Below, one piece after another: positions 1 through 14,817 of a DNA stretch of 64,000 nucleotides. Every line of letters begins with the position of its first letter. The first letter of the stretch is position 1. Source of the stretch: Biomphalaria glabrata. Lineage: Eukaryota; Mollusca; Gastropoda; Planorbidae. The position numbers were made by a program, and so were the translations under genes. The stretch covers positions 8,002,434 to 8,066,433 of the forward strand of contig NC_074711.1 in the NCBI RefSeq assembly GCF_947242115.1, given 5' to 3'. The notes beneath the pieces are model-generated. The model saw only the letters and a list, made by a program, of their open reading frames with translations. It searched no databases and had not been told where the DNA came from.

Positions 1-689
1 ATTCCTCGAGTATAGAGATATATGGCAGTGCTATTAACGTTTTTTTCTCTTATACAAGCTTTGTTTTTCAAAAATATTTAATTTTTTTTTGTTACTGCAT
101 TTTGTTGCTTAATGTTGACTGGCTTCTTAGAATTTGAATCCAAATCAAGAGATTACTTTGCTAAGAATTGATCACAAAAATCACCACAAAAATCAATGGC
201 TCAGAATGACGAGTTGTGTATGAACAAATATTTATAAATCACACATTGCTTCAGCAATCTAAATGACGCAAGCATTATTAAAATTATTATACATTATAGG
301 TTCCAAATGTGTCTGACGTAACTCTAATTTTCCTGGAAAAAAGTTTTCTTTAAGTTTTATTTTAAGTTAGAAAGAAGTATTAAAAATGATTATTCTTGTA
401 AAGTCGGTTCTGAATTTAAAAATGGTTTTATAATAATTTTTTTTAGTAAATTATTTCTACTAAAAATATTTTTTGGGAAAAAATCATAAAATCTTTCTGA
501 AAATGTTTCAGATGTCTTTTGAGCAATCTTATATATCTCTATAATTATTATGTTAAAATGGTTAAAATACACTAATTCAAGAATGATATTTAATTTCATA
601 TTTTAGAATCGAGTGCAAGTCTAGGAAGAGGCGGAGAGCTGATACAAAGTTACAGATTTAATACGTTGGAATGTGAAATAATTATACTG

Positions 690-838
690 TCAGCGTTACG
701 TGTTGCCAATTGTGAAAGCCTTGGCTGTAATTTATTAGACATAAAACTGTAGTAGTAGCCCTGAGTTGTCAAGTTCTTTGTATTGGTTGTGTTGTGTGGT
801 GCAGTTTGCAGTGAGCCCAGATACACAGAGCCGTTAAA
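690..838 (+). mobile_element. Partial LTR, 3' part, relic
   Basis: This stretch resembles the 3' third of the solo LTR at 20180-20905: both share GCCAATTGT, the block GCCCTGAGTTGTCAAGTTCT and the end GTGCAGTTTGCAG. It is a fossil fragment without internal coding sequence. The rest of 1-1022 shows no gene or other recognisable feature. Confidence 0.55.
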
Positions 839-1022
839 ATATATATATATATACCTAAGCAAACGCAAAACGAGAAATAAAAACTTAAATAGACCTAGGG
901 CGGAGGACAACTGCTTTATCTGAATTAGTTTATGACAACTCAATTTGTGTAATCTTCTGAATACTGCACTCATCCTTAATCTTTGAAATGCTTAGCCTTT
1001 TCTTGTTTGTCATTCACAGGTA

Positions 1023-1039
1023 ATGAATTGCAAGGGAAG
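1023..1039 (+). CDS. Candidate start exon of CDO-A
   Basis: ATG AAT TGC AAG GGA AG followed by a GT donor would supply the start codon in the phase that exon 1315-1440 needs. CDO-D and CDO-E start with the shorter ATGGCAAG, which is not seen upstream of CDO-A. The support is phase agreement only, so this is a weak call; a transcript could begin elsewhere. Confidence 0.25.
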
Positions 1040-1314
1040 GTAAAAATAAATAATAATATGATATAATTTTTTTTTATAGTTTTTTTCTACTTTAAAGTGT
1101 TTGAACTTACTAAATTGTGTCCGAATCAATAAAAGAGTGAATGTCTGTTTAAAAGGTGTGGACACGGTTCAGTTTTTGTAATTTAAAAAATGAAACATAA
1201 AAGATTTTTTTTTAAAATTTCACATGATTAGATTTACAGTTGATTTATTATAATTTAAATGTCGTTACATATTTTTTTTAAGTTCTTTCATATGCTAATG
1301 TAATGATTCCATAG

Positions 1315-5974
<4,660 letters not shown>

Positions 5975-6163
5975 ATCATCACCAACTGCGCTTTGTTTAC
6001 CAAAACCTTCATGTCATGCAATCTTGAATTATTTGTAAACGTTCATTACATTTTTATTACATTTTATTTGTGTGTTTGTACTCACTGTGGATATTTTTAG
6101 TGGATTTCATATTCGCTGACTTGACATTATTTAAATTTACATTTATTCAACTTTGTGACTGTA

Positions 6164-6169
6164 ATTAAA
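6164..6169 (+). terminator. Poly(A) signal of CDO-A (ATTAAA)
   Basis: ATTAAA lies 190 bp after the CDO-A stop codon at 5972-5974. It is the common variant of the animal cleavage signal; the position is plausible but untested. Confidence 0.4.
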
Positions 6170-6236
6170 GCTATGCTAAAGAACAAAATCATGTTTTATA
6201 AAGAAATGGGAATTTTTTATTGAGATTAGGCGTTGG

Positions 6237-6400
6237 GGGGGGGGGGGCTGAGTTGTAAAGCGCTTGGCTTCCGAATCGGGGTCCCGGGCTTGAATCCTGG
6301 TGAAGACAGGGATTTTTAATTTCAGGATCTTTGGGCGGCTCTTGTATGGAAGGAGATAGGATAGTGGTTATTGGTAGTTTTTATCTTGGGATATTTAAAA
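6237..6400 (+). mobile_element. tRNA-headed SINE copy
   Basis: A tRNA-like head with A-box-like GGCTGAGTTGTAAAGCGC and B-box-like GGCTTGAATCC is followed by the family body (GAAGACAGGGATTTTTAATT). The same family recurs through the window at 35285, 48571 and 50698 on + and at 19705 on -. It is decayed, with a G-run in the head. Confidence 0.7.
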
Positions 6401-6518
6401 ACCAACATTTTTATATTTTGCTAACCCAACAGTGAACTTACTGACGTACCTGTAATGTTTTTGTGATTTTAATAATACAATTACCTTTTTACCTTTACCT
6501 TTACCTGTCCCTTAGTCT

Positions 6519-6725
6519 GTTGGACCGTTGGGGCACCAGGCAAGATTTGTCGACCGTCTTTCTCCATTCCTCCCTTTTTTTTGCCTTGTTTAGAACCTCT
6601 CTCAATGTCAGGCCCATCCATTCTTTAATGTTGTCCTCCTATCGCTTTTTCTGTCTGCCTCTTCTTCTTTTACCTGGCACTTGTAATGTGGCCAAAGGTT
6701 TTAAGCTTTCGTCTTTTTACAATAG
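6519..6725 (-). mobile_element. LINE ORF C-terminal fragment
   Basis: Read on the - strand this carries the typical C-terminal LINE signature: ETWKEDRGR-like Arg-rich block, then an EWMGLTLREVLNKAK-like segment and a TVDKSCLVPQRSNR-like end. The same fragment recurs at 23215-23420, 30461-30940 and 38140-38250. These are 5'-truncated dead copies. From 6730 to 6960 nothing else is visible. Confidence 0.55.
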
Positions 6726-7367
6726 TTAGCATTTTAATAATACACTACTTTGATCAATAGCTTAAAGTCCTTTATTTATAATACATGTCTTTTAAATCAT
6801 AACATCACTTTTTGTTTTGTTTTCTTCATAGTGATCTTTATTTACATTTTATGTACATAAAAAAACACAATAAAGATTATATGTAACATACTTTATATAC
6901 CTATTGGTAAATAAGAAAGTCACAAAATCAGGCAGAAGAACAAAAAATTAAAATTACTAATGTCAGAAGTAAAGGAACGAAGTGCGTCAGGCAACAGGGC
7001 TTTCTATAACACACAACACAAACATAAAAGCAAATTTATATCAAGAAAACAAAGAAAACAATTTACAAAACCATCGTAAGACCTATAGTCATTTATGCAA
7101 GCGAATCCTGGACGCTAACAAACCAAAAAAAAAAAACACAGAAAGTCTGCTAAATACTAGGGAAAGAAAAATCCTCAGAAAAATGTATGTTGCTACAAAT
7201 GAGGAAACAGGATGGAGGATTCGCACCAACCAAGAAATATACCAGCTATAGTGACAGAAATAAAAGGGAAAAGATGACTTTGGGCAGGTCACCTCGAAAG
7301 AATGTCAGAGAACTGAGGAGCAAAAATTGTTCACCGTCAAAAACCAAACAGGCAGATGTCCCAAAGG

Positions 7368-8002
7368 CAGACCACGAGCACGGTGGCTTGATGAAGTAGA
7401 GGCAGACCACGAGCTCGGTGGCTTGATGACGTAGAGGCAGACCACGAGCACGGTGGCTTGATGACGTAGAGGCAGACCACGAGCACGGTGGCTTGATGAC
7501 GTAGAGGCAGACCACGAGCACGGTGGCTTGATGACGTAGAGGCAGACCACGAGCACGGTGGCTTGATGACGTAGAGGCAGACCACGAGCACGGTGGCTTG
7601 ATGACGTAGAGGCAGACCACGAGCACGGTGGCTTGATGACGTAGAGGCAGACCACGAGCACGGTGGCTTGATGACGTAGAGGCAGACCACGAGCACGGTG
7701 GCTTGATGACGTAGAGGCAGACCACGAGCACGGTGGCTTGATGACGTAGAGGTAGACCACGAGCACGGTGGCTTGATGACGTAGAGGCAGACCACGAGCA
7801 CGGTGGCTTGATGACGTAGAGGCAGACCACGAGCACGGTGGCTTGATGACGTAGAGGCAGACCACGAGCACGGTGGCTTGATGACGTAGAGGCAGACCAC
7901 GATCACGGTGGCTTGATGACGTAGAGGCAGACCACGAGCACGGTGGCTTGAGGACGTAGAGGCAGACCACGAGCACGGTGGCTTGATGACGTAGAGGCAG
8001 AC
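7368..8002. repeat. 35-bp minisatellite, 18 copies
   Basis: Units repeat every 35 bp (the landmark CGGTGGCTTGATGA recurs from 7381 onward). The unit derives from the LINE segment coding GRPRARWLDDVE. Most units are identical; 7408-7412 (GAGCT), 7752 and 7901-7905 (GATCA) carry single changes. Because 35 is not a multiple of 3, frames rotate, which gives three overlapping - strand open frames that are not genes. Confidence 0.95.
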
Positions 8003-8040
8003 CTACCAACATCTTAGAGTCCAGGCATGGAGGCGTAAAG

Positions 8041-11000
8041 CACAGGATAGATCAGAATGGAGAGATGTGCTAAAGCAGGCAAGGGACCTCCACAGGATAG
8101 ATCAGAATGGAGAGATGTGCTAAAGCAGGCCAGGGACCTCCACAGGATACATCAGAATGGAGAGATGTGCTAAAGCAGGCCAGGGACCTCCACAGGATAC
8201 ATCAGAATGGAGAGATGTGCTAAAGCAGGCCAGGGACATCCACAGGATAGATCAGAATGGAGAGATGTGCTCAAGCAGGCCAGGGACCTCCAGTGGATAG
8301 ATCAGAATGGAGAGATGTGCTAAAGCAGGCCAGGGACATCCACAGGATAGATCAGAATGGAAAGATGTGCTAAAGCAGGCCAGGGACCTCCACAGGATAG
8401 ATCAGAATGGAGAGATGTGCTCAAGCAGGCCAGGGACATCCACAGGATAGATCAGAATGGAGAGATGTGCTAAAGCAGGCCAGGGACCTCCACAGGATAG
8501 ATCAGAATGGAGAGATGTGCTAAAGCAGGCCAGGGACCTCCACAGGATAGATCAGAATGGAGAGATGTGCTAAAGCAGGCCAGGGACCTCCACAGGATAG
8601 ATCAGAATGGAGAGATGTGCTAAAGCAGGCCAGGGACCTCCACAGGATAGATCAGAATGGAAAGAAGTGCTAAAGCAGGCCAGGGACCTCCACAGGATAG
8701 ATCAGAATGGAAAGATGTGCTAAAGCAGGCCAGGGACCTCCACAGGATAGATTAGAATGGAAAGATGTGCTAAAGCAGGCCAGGGACCTCCACAGGATAG
8801 ATCAGAATGGAGAGATGTGCTAAAGCAGGCCAGGGACATCCACAGGATAGATCAGAATGGAAAGATGTGCTAAAGCAGGCCAGGGACATCCACAGGATAG
8901 ATCAGAATGGAGAGATGTGCTAAAGCAGGCCAGGGACCTCCACAGGATAGATCAGAATGGAAAGATGTGCTAAAGCAGGCCAGGGACATCCACAGGATAG
9001 ATCAGAATGGAGAGATGTGCTCAAGCAGGCCAGGGCCCTCCACAGGATAGATCAGAATGGAAAGATGTGCTAAAGCAGGCCAGGGCCCTCCACAGGATAG
9101 ATCAGAATGGAGAGATGTGCTAAAGCAGGCCAGGGACATCCACAGGATAGATCAGAATGGAGAGATGTGCTAAAGCAGGCCAGGGACCTCCACAGGATAG
9201 ATCAGAATGGAGAGATGTGCTAAAGCAGGCCAGGGACCTCCACAGGATAGATCAGAATGGAAAGATGTGCTAAAGCAGGCCAGGGACCTCCACAGGATAG
9301 ATCAGAATGGAAAGATGTGCTAAAGCAGGCCAGGGACATCCACAGGATAGATCAGAATGGAGAGATGTGCTAAAGCAGGCCAGGGACCTCCACAGGATAG
9401 ATCAGAATGGAGAGATGTGCTAAAGCAGGCCAGCGACCTCCACAGGATAGATCAGAATGGAGAGATGTGCTGAAGCAGGCCAGGGACATCCACAGGATAG
9501 ATCAGAATGGAAAGATGTGCTAAAGCAGGCCAGGGACATCCACAGGATAGATCAGAATGGAGAGATGTGCTAAAGCAGGCCAGGAACCTCCACAGGATAG
9601 ATCAGAATTGAAAGATGTGCTAAAGCAGGCCAGGGACATCCACAGGATAGATCAGAATGGAGAGATGTGCTCAAGCAGGCCAGGGCCCTCCACAGGATAG
9701 ATCAGAATGGAAAGATGTGCTAAAGCAGGCCAGGGACATCCACAGGATAGATCAGAATGGAGAGATGTGCTCAAGCAGGCCAGGGACATCCACAGGATAG
9801 ATCAGAATGGAGAGATGTGCTAAAGCAGGCCAGGGACCTCCACAGGATAGATCAGAATGGAGAGATGTGCTAAAGCAGGCCAGGGACCTCCACAGGATAG
9901 ATCAGAATGGAGAGATGTGCTAAAGCAGGCCAGGGACCTCCACAGGATAGATCAGAATGGAGAGATGTGCTAAAGCAGGCCAGGGACATCCACAGGATAG
10001 ATCAGAATGGAGAGATGTGCTAAAGCAGGCCAGGAACCTCCACAGGATAGATCAGAATTGAAAGATGTGCTAAAGCAGGCCAGGGACATCCACAGGATAG
10101 ATCAGAATGGAGAGATGTGCTCAAGCAGGCCAGGGCCCTCCACAGGATAGATCAGAATGGAAAGATGTGCTAAAGCAGGCCAGGGACATCCACAGGATAG
10201 ATCAGAATGGAGAGATGTGCTCAAGCAGGCCAGGGACATCCACAGGATAGATCAGAATGGAGAGATGTGCTAAAGCAGGCCAGGGACCTCCACAGGATAG
10301 ATCAGAATGGAGAGATGTGCTAAAGCAGGCCAGGGACATCCACAGGATAGATCAGAATGGAGAGATGTGCTAAAGCAGGCCAGGGACCTCCACAGGATAG
10401 ATCAGAATGGAGAGATGTGCTAAAGCAGGCCAGGGACCTCCACAGGATAGATCAGAATGGAGAGATGTGCTAAAGCAGGCCAGGGACCTCCACAGGATAT
10501 ATCAGAATGGAAAGAAGTGCTAAAGCAGGCCAGGGACCTCCACAGGATAGATCAGAATGGAAAGATGTGCTAAAGCAGGCCAGGGACCTCCACAGGATAG
10601 ATCAGAATGGAAAGATGTGCTAAAGCAGGCATGGGACCTCCACAGGATAGATCAGAATGGAGAGATGTGCTAAAGCAGGCCAGGGACATCCACAGGATAG
10701 ATCAGAATGGAAAGATGTGCTAAAGCAGGCCAGGGACATCCACAGGATAGATCAGAATGGAGAGATGTGCTAAAGCAGGCCAGGGACCTCCACAGGATAG
10801 ATCAGAATGGAAAGATGTGCTAAAGCAGGCCAGGGACATCCACAGGATAGATCAGAATGGAGAGATGTGCTCAAGCAGGCCAGGGCCCTCCACAGGATAG
10901 ATCAGAATGGAAAGATGTGCTAAAGCAGGCCAGGGACATCCACAGGATAGATCAGAATGGAGAGATGTGCTAAAGCAGGCCAGGGACATCCACAGGATAG

Positions 11001-12490
11001 ATCAGAATGGAGAGATGTGCTAAAGCAGGCCAGGGACCTCCACAGGATAGATCAGAATGGAGAGATGTGCTAAAGCAGGCCAGGGACCTCCACAGGATAG
11101 ATCAGAATGGAAAGATGTGCTAAAGCAGGCCAGGGACCTCCACAGGATAGATCAGAATGGAAAGATGTGCTAAAGCAGGCCAGGGACATCCACAGGATAG
11201 ATCAGAATGGAGAGATGTGCTAAAGCAGGCCAGGGACCTCCACAGGATAGATCAGAATGGAGAGATGTGCTAAAGCAGGCCAGGGACCTCCACAGGATAG
11301 ATCAGAATGGAGAGATGTGCTGAAGCAGGCCAGGGACATCCACAGGATAGATCAGAATGGAAAGATGTGCTAAAGCAGGCCAGGGACATCCACAGGATAG
11401 ATCAGAATGGAGAGATGTGCTAAAGCAGGCCAGGAACCTCCACAGGATAGATCAGAATTGAAAGATGTGCTAAAGCAGGCCAGGGACATCCACAGGATAG
11501 ATCAGAATGGAGAGATGTGCTCAAGCAGGCCAGGGCCCTCCACAGGATAGATCAGAATGGAAAGATGTGCTAAAGCAGGCCAGGGACATCCACAGGATAG
11601 ATCAGAATGGAGAGATGTGCTAAAGCAGGCCAGGGACATCCACAGGATAGATCAGAATGGAGAGATGTGCTAAAGCAGGCCAGGGACCTCCACAGGATAG
11701 ATCAGAATGGAGAGATGTGCTAAAGCAGGCCATGGAACTCCACAGGATAGATCAGAATGGAGAGATGTGCTAAAGCAGGCCAGGGACCTCCACAGGATAG
11801 ATCAGAATGGAAAGATGTGCTAAAGCAGGCCAGGGACCTCCACAGGATAGATCAGAATGGAAAGATGTGCTAAAGCAGGCCAGGGACCTCCACAGGATAG
11901 ATCAGAATGGAAAGATGTGCTAAAGCAGGCCAGGGACCTCCACAGGATAGATCAGAATGGAAAGATGTGCTAAAGCAGGCCAGGGACCTCCACAGGATAG
12001 ATCAGAATGGAGAGATGTGCTAAAGCAGGCCAGGGACCTCCACAGGATAGATCAGAATGGAGAGATGTGCTAAAGCAGGCCAGGGACATCCACAGGATAG
12101 ATCAGAATGGAAAGATGTGCTAAAGCAGGCCAGGGACATCCACAGGATAGATCAGAATGGAGAGATGTGCTAAAGCAGGCCAGGGACATCCACAGGATAG
12201 ATCAGAATGGAGAGATGTGCTCAAGCAGGCCAGGGCCCTCCACAGGATAGATCAGAATGGAGAGATGTGCTAAAGCAGGCCAGGGCCCTCCACAGGATAG
12301 ATCAGAATGGAGAGATGTGCTAAAGCAGGCCAGCGACCTCCACAGGATAGATCAGAATGGAGAGATGTGCTAAAGCAGGCCATGGACCTCCACAGGATAG
12401 ATCAGAATGGAGAGATGTGCTAAAGCAGGCCAGGGACCTCCACAGGATAGATCAGAATGGAAAGATGTGCTAAAGCAGGCCAGGGACCTC
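8041..12490. repeat. 50-bp minisatellite, 89 copies without any indel
   Basis: The unit starts CACAGGATAGATCAGAATGG and ends CAGGGACCTC, and keeps exact 50-bp register over 4,450 bp. Variable sites are AGAG/AAAG at unit position 21-24, TAAAG/TCAAG/TGAAG at 31-35 and GACCTC/GACATC/GCCCTC at the end. The unit comes from the LINE segment coding QDRSEWRDVLKQARDLH. Larger blocks repeat at 450 and 1,850 bp. Confidence 0.97.
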
Positions 12491-12792
12491 CATGGGCAGT
12501 AGTGACACTGGGATGGATGGATGAATGAAATAAGCAGAAGTAGAAGTTACGCAGAGTTATAAAAAATTTGACTTTTCATTGATAATAATGTTTCTACTAG
12601 TTCTTAACCAAATTCATATCTACCAGGAAAAAGTTTTGAAAAGCGTTTATTCGTCATATATATATACTAATTTAAAGATTCTATAAAAAATATCTGTGCT
12701 CAATCAGGGGTGTTGACAGTATTAGAGATTTTCATATATGGCAGAAAAACGTAAATCAGCTAGCTGTGTTTTTTTAAGATATATGTTAAATT

Positions 12793-13030
12793 GTGTGCAC
12801 GTTTCATAACTGCAGAAGTAAATTTTCTGAGCTCTACCATTTAAAAATATTATTTGGAATTAAGGCTGCATCAGAGGCAGATAGAAAGGAATGGAGAAAT
12901 ATGGTAGACATATCATGTGTGGTGACCCAACCTTTCGTCAGGCTAAGGCGAAGGCGAATGCTTATCGCCTTTCAATGTATGACTTCAAAACATTATAAAA
13001 AACAAATGAGCAAACGAACTAGAGGTAGTA
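12793..13030 (+). mobile_element. LINE C-terminal relic
   Basis: The frame contains DRKEWRNMVDISCVVTQP, a signature of LINE ORF2 C-termini, without neighbouring domains. It is a short dead fragment. The flanks 12531-12790 and 13042-13770 hold only AT-rich sequence with CA and TA microsatellites (13241-13293, 13447-13464). Confidence 0.45.
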
Positions 13031-13257
13031 AAAAGAGTTGATACAAAATACAACTGGTAAGCATTGAGATTTTTGGAAAGTACATCTCTATTCCTTGTTA
13101 TTTTGTTGACCACAATGAATTTCGGTATTAATAATGAAGACCAGATACCTGGATACAAATTTCTAGATAATTGTATGAATTTATATTATGAATATTGTTA
13201 AGTACTATGTAATTTGTTTTATCAGGAGACAAATAGTTTATATATACACACACACAC

Positions 13258-13297
<40 letters not shown>

Positions 13298-13774
13298 TGG
13301 AAGTGAGATTAAAAAAACGAAGATATTTGAAAAATCGACTTAAAGAGAATAGAAGTTCTTATGATAACGTTATTTGTAGTAATAGTACAGTTTTTCATAA
13401 TTAAAACATGAGAGTATTTGTTTATTTTTAAAGAGTCTTGTGTCTAATATATATATATATATACAGTGCTACCATTTATTGTGCTTGAAAATATTCCAAT
13501 TTATTTCTTACCAGCTCATCTGTTTTTTTTAGTATATACAAACCTAGAATATAGGAGTTAGAGTTCATTTAAACAACTGGATTAAGGGGGCAAGGAATTA
13601 GCTAGGGTTAGGAAACTTAGAGGTTATGTTAGGATTTGGGAATTTAAGGGTTAGGGTAAAGATAGTCCACAGTTTTTATTTGAATAACTATTAAAACACA
13701 AAAGCTGACTCTATTATAGTCTAGGAAGGTTATTCGGCTTCAGTTCTAGCTTTGTCAACAACAAGCCGGCTTGT

Positions 13775-14095
13775 TCAGGTATCTAGTATCCTGCCTGCCT
13801 ACAAAAAACATGTGTACCAAGCAGTGTTACTCTCAACCACTCAATGTGGATCTGAGGAAGCAGCTAAGACTTTTTGAACGCTTTTATCCAAGATGTTTCC
13901 ACATCATCTTGGACATACGTAGCAAAACTGCTCTACAATTAGCGATGCTCTTGCAAATGCTGGTCTTGTGCTTATAGGCCAACAGTCACAATGGGCAGGG
14001 CACGTATGGGGCGAACATATGCCAAAGGAAATCTTTTTTTAGTGAGCTGAAAATCGGTCGGCGTGAGATGCCCCACGGAAACGCTTCTTTAGAAT
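13775..14095 (+). mobile_element. LINE ORF2 C-terminal relic
   Basis: Two broken frames read as the end of a LINE reverse transcriptase protein: VYQAVLLSTTQCGSE followed by LRLFERFYPRCFHIIL, and later SELKIGRREMPHGNA. A better-kept copy of the same region is at 26700-27050. It is a degraded, non-functional fragment. Confidence 0.5.
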
Positions 14096-14474
14096 ACTAA
14101 CGCAATGTTTTTAAGTCTCTTAGGAAAAAATGAGTCATTTTACTTTGTTACAAAGTACATGTTTTATCCAATAAAGTAAAGATTATGGATCACTTGATGT
14201 TTCGTACTAAACTCATAATGAATACATATTTGCAATATTAAATTTCTGAACCTAACCATTTGAGAAGTTACATTGCAAAGATTTCCTTTCAAGTCAATAA
14301 TAGGCCAGGCCAATTGTTTTACGCAAAAGATGCAATGTAAAACGTTATGACGTAAGCTGTGGTTCTTCTGCACTATTGGGGGGACTGGAGACTTTCTATT
14401 CTAATCTCCATGCAGAAATACAACTAGAACTAACAGAACACACAAAAGCAACTCTTCATATTGGTAGTCTTTAT

Positions 14475-14690
14475 TCATAGTTTATTTTCGTAATTTAAAA
14501 AATGTTTCGTTAATTGACTTTCATTTGCATGTGCACTCCCAGGTAAGCGTTGGGCCACAACCACACCTCTAAATCGATTTCGGTTATGGGCAGCTTTCTT
14601 CATCTGCTTCAATGTCATTCCACTATCCTCTGCTTCACTGATGACTGACCGCTTCCAGGTTAACTTATTTCTGCCCACTTTCCTTGCAGA
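14475..14690 (-). mobile_element. LINE C-terminal relic
   Basis: The - strand reads GRNKLTWKRSVISEAEDSG followed by AAHNRNRFRGVVVAQRLP, the usual GRP-LTWRRTVEAEA...NR-RWR-VV end of some LINE ORF2 proteins. It is a short relic next to the larger LINE at 14818-17375 but of a different family. Confidence 0.5.
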
Positions 14691-14745
14691 TTACAATCCA
14701 GTGCCTTAACATTGGCAGCTGGTTGTCACAGGGTGTTTCCTTTTC

Positions 14746-14800
<55 letters not shown>

Positions 14801-14817
14801 TAGATAGATATCTTATC

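Larger units (their letters stand above)
6960..12520 (+). mobile_element. LINE 3' coding end, interrupted by two minisatellites
   Basis: Around 7060-7300 the + strand still reads as a LINE ORF2 C-terminal region (IVRPIVIYASESWTLT, then WAGHLERMSEN). Just before the first array it reads KGRPRARWLDEVEAD; between the arrays (8003-8090) LRVQAWRRKAQDRSEW; and after the second array RDLHGQ and stops at 12481-12500. So one LINE end has been split by expansion of two of its own segments. It is a decayed copy with shifts of frame. Confidence 0.75.

Noticed and set aside
7246-8012. Three overlapping - strand frames with repeated Cys/Trp/Ser motifs
   Set aside because: The 35-bp unit is not a multiple of 3, so the same peptide set appears in all three frames; it is a minisatellite.
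8041-12490. CRISPR-like direct repeats
   Set aside because: The units abut without unique spacers, the genome is animal, and the unit is traceable to a LINE coding sequence.
12793-13041. A small host protein of 82 residues
   Set aside because: DRKEWRNMVDISCVVTQP is a LINE C-terminal signature, and there are no supporting exons.
13601-13660. Interstitial telomeric repeat (TTAGGG-like words)
   Set aside because: Only scattered GGTTAGG words without tandem register; the same holds for 44010-44040.
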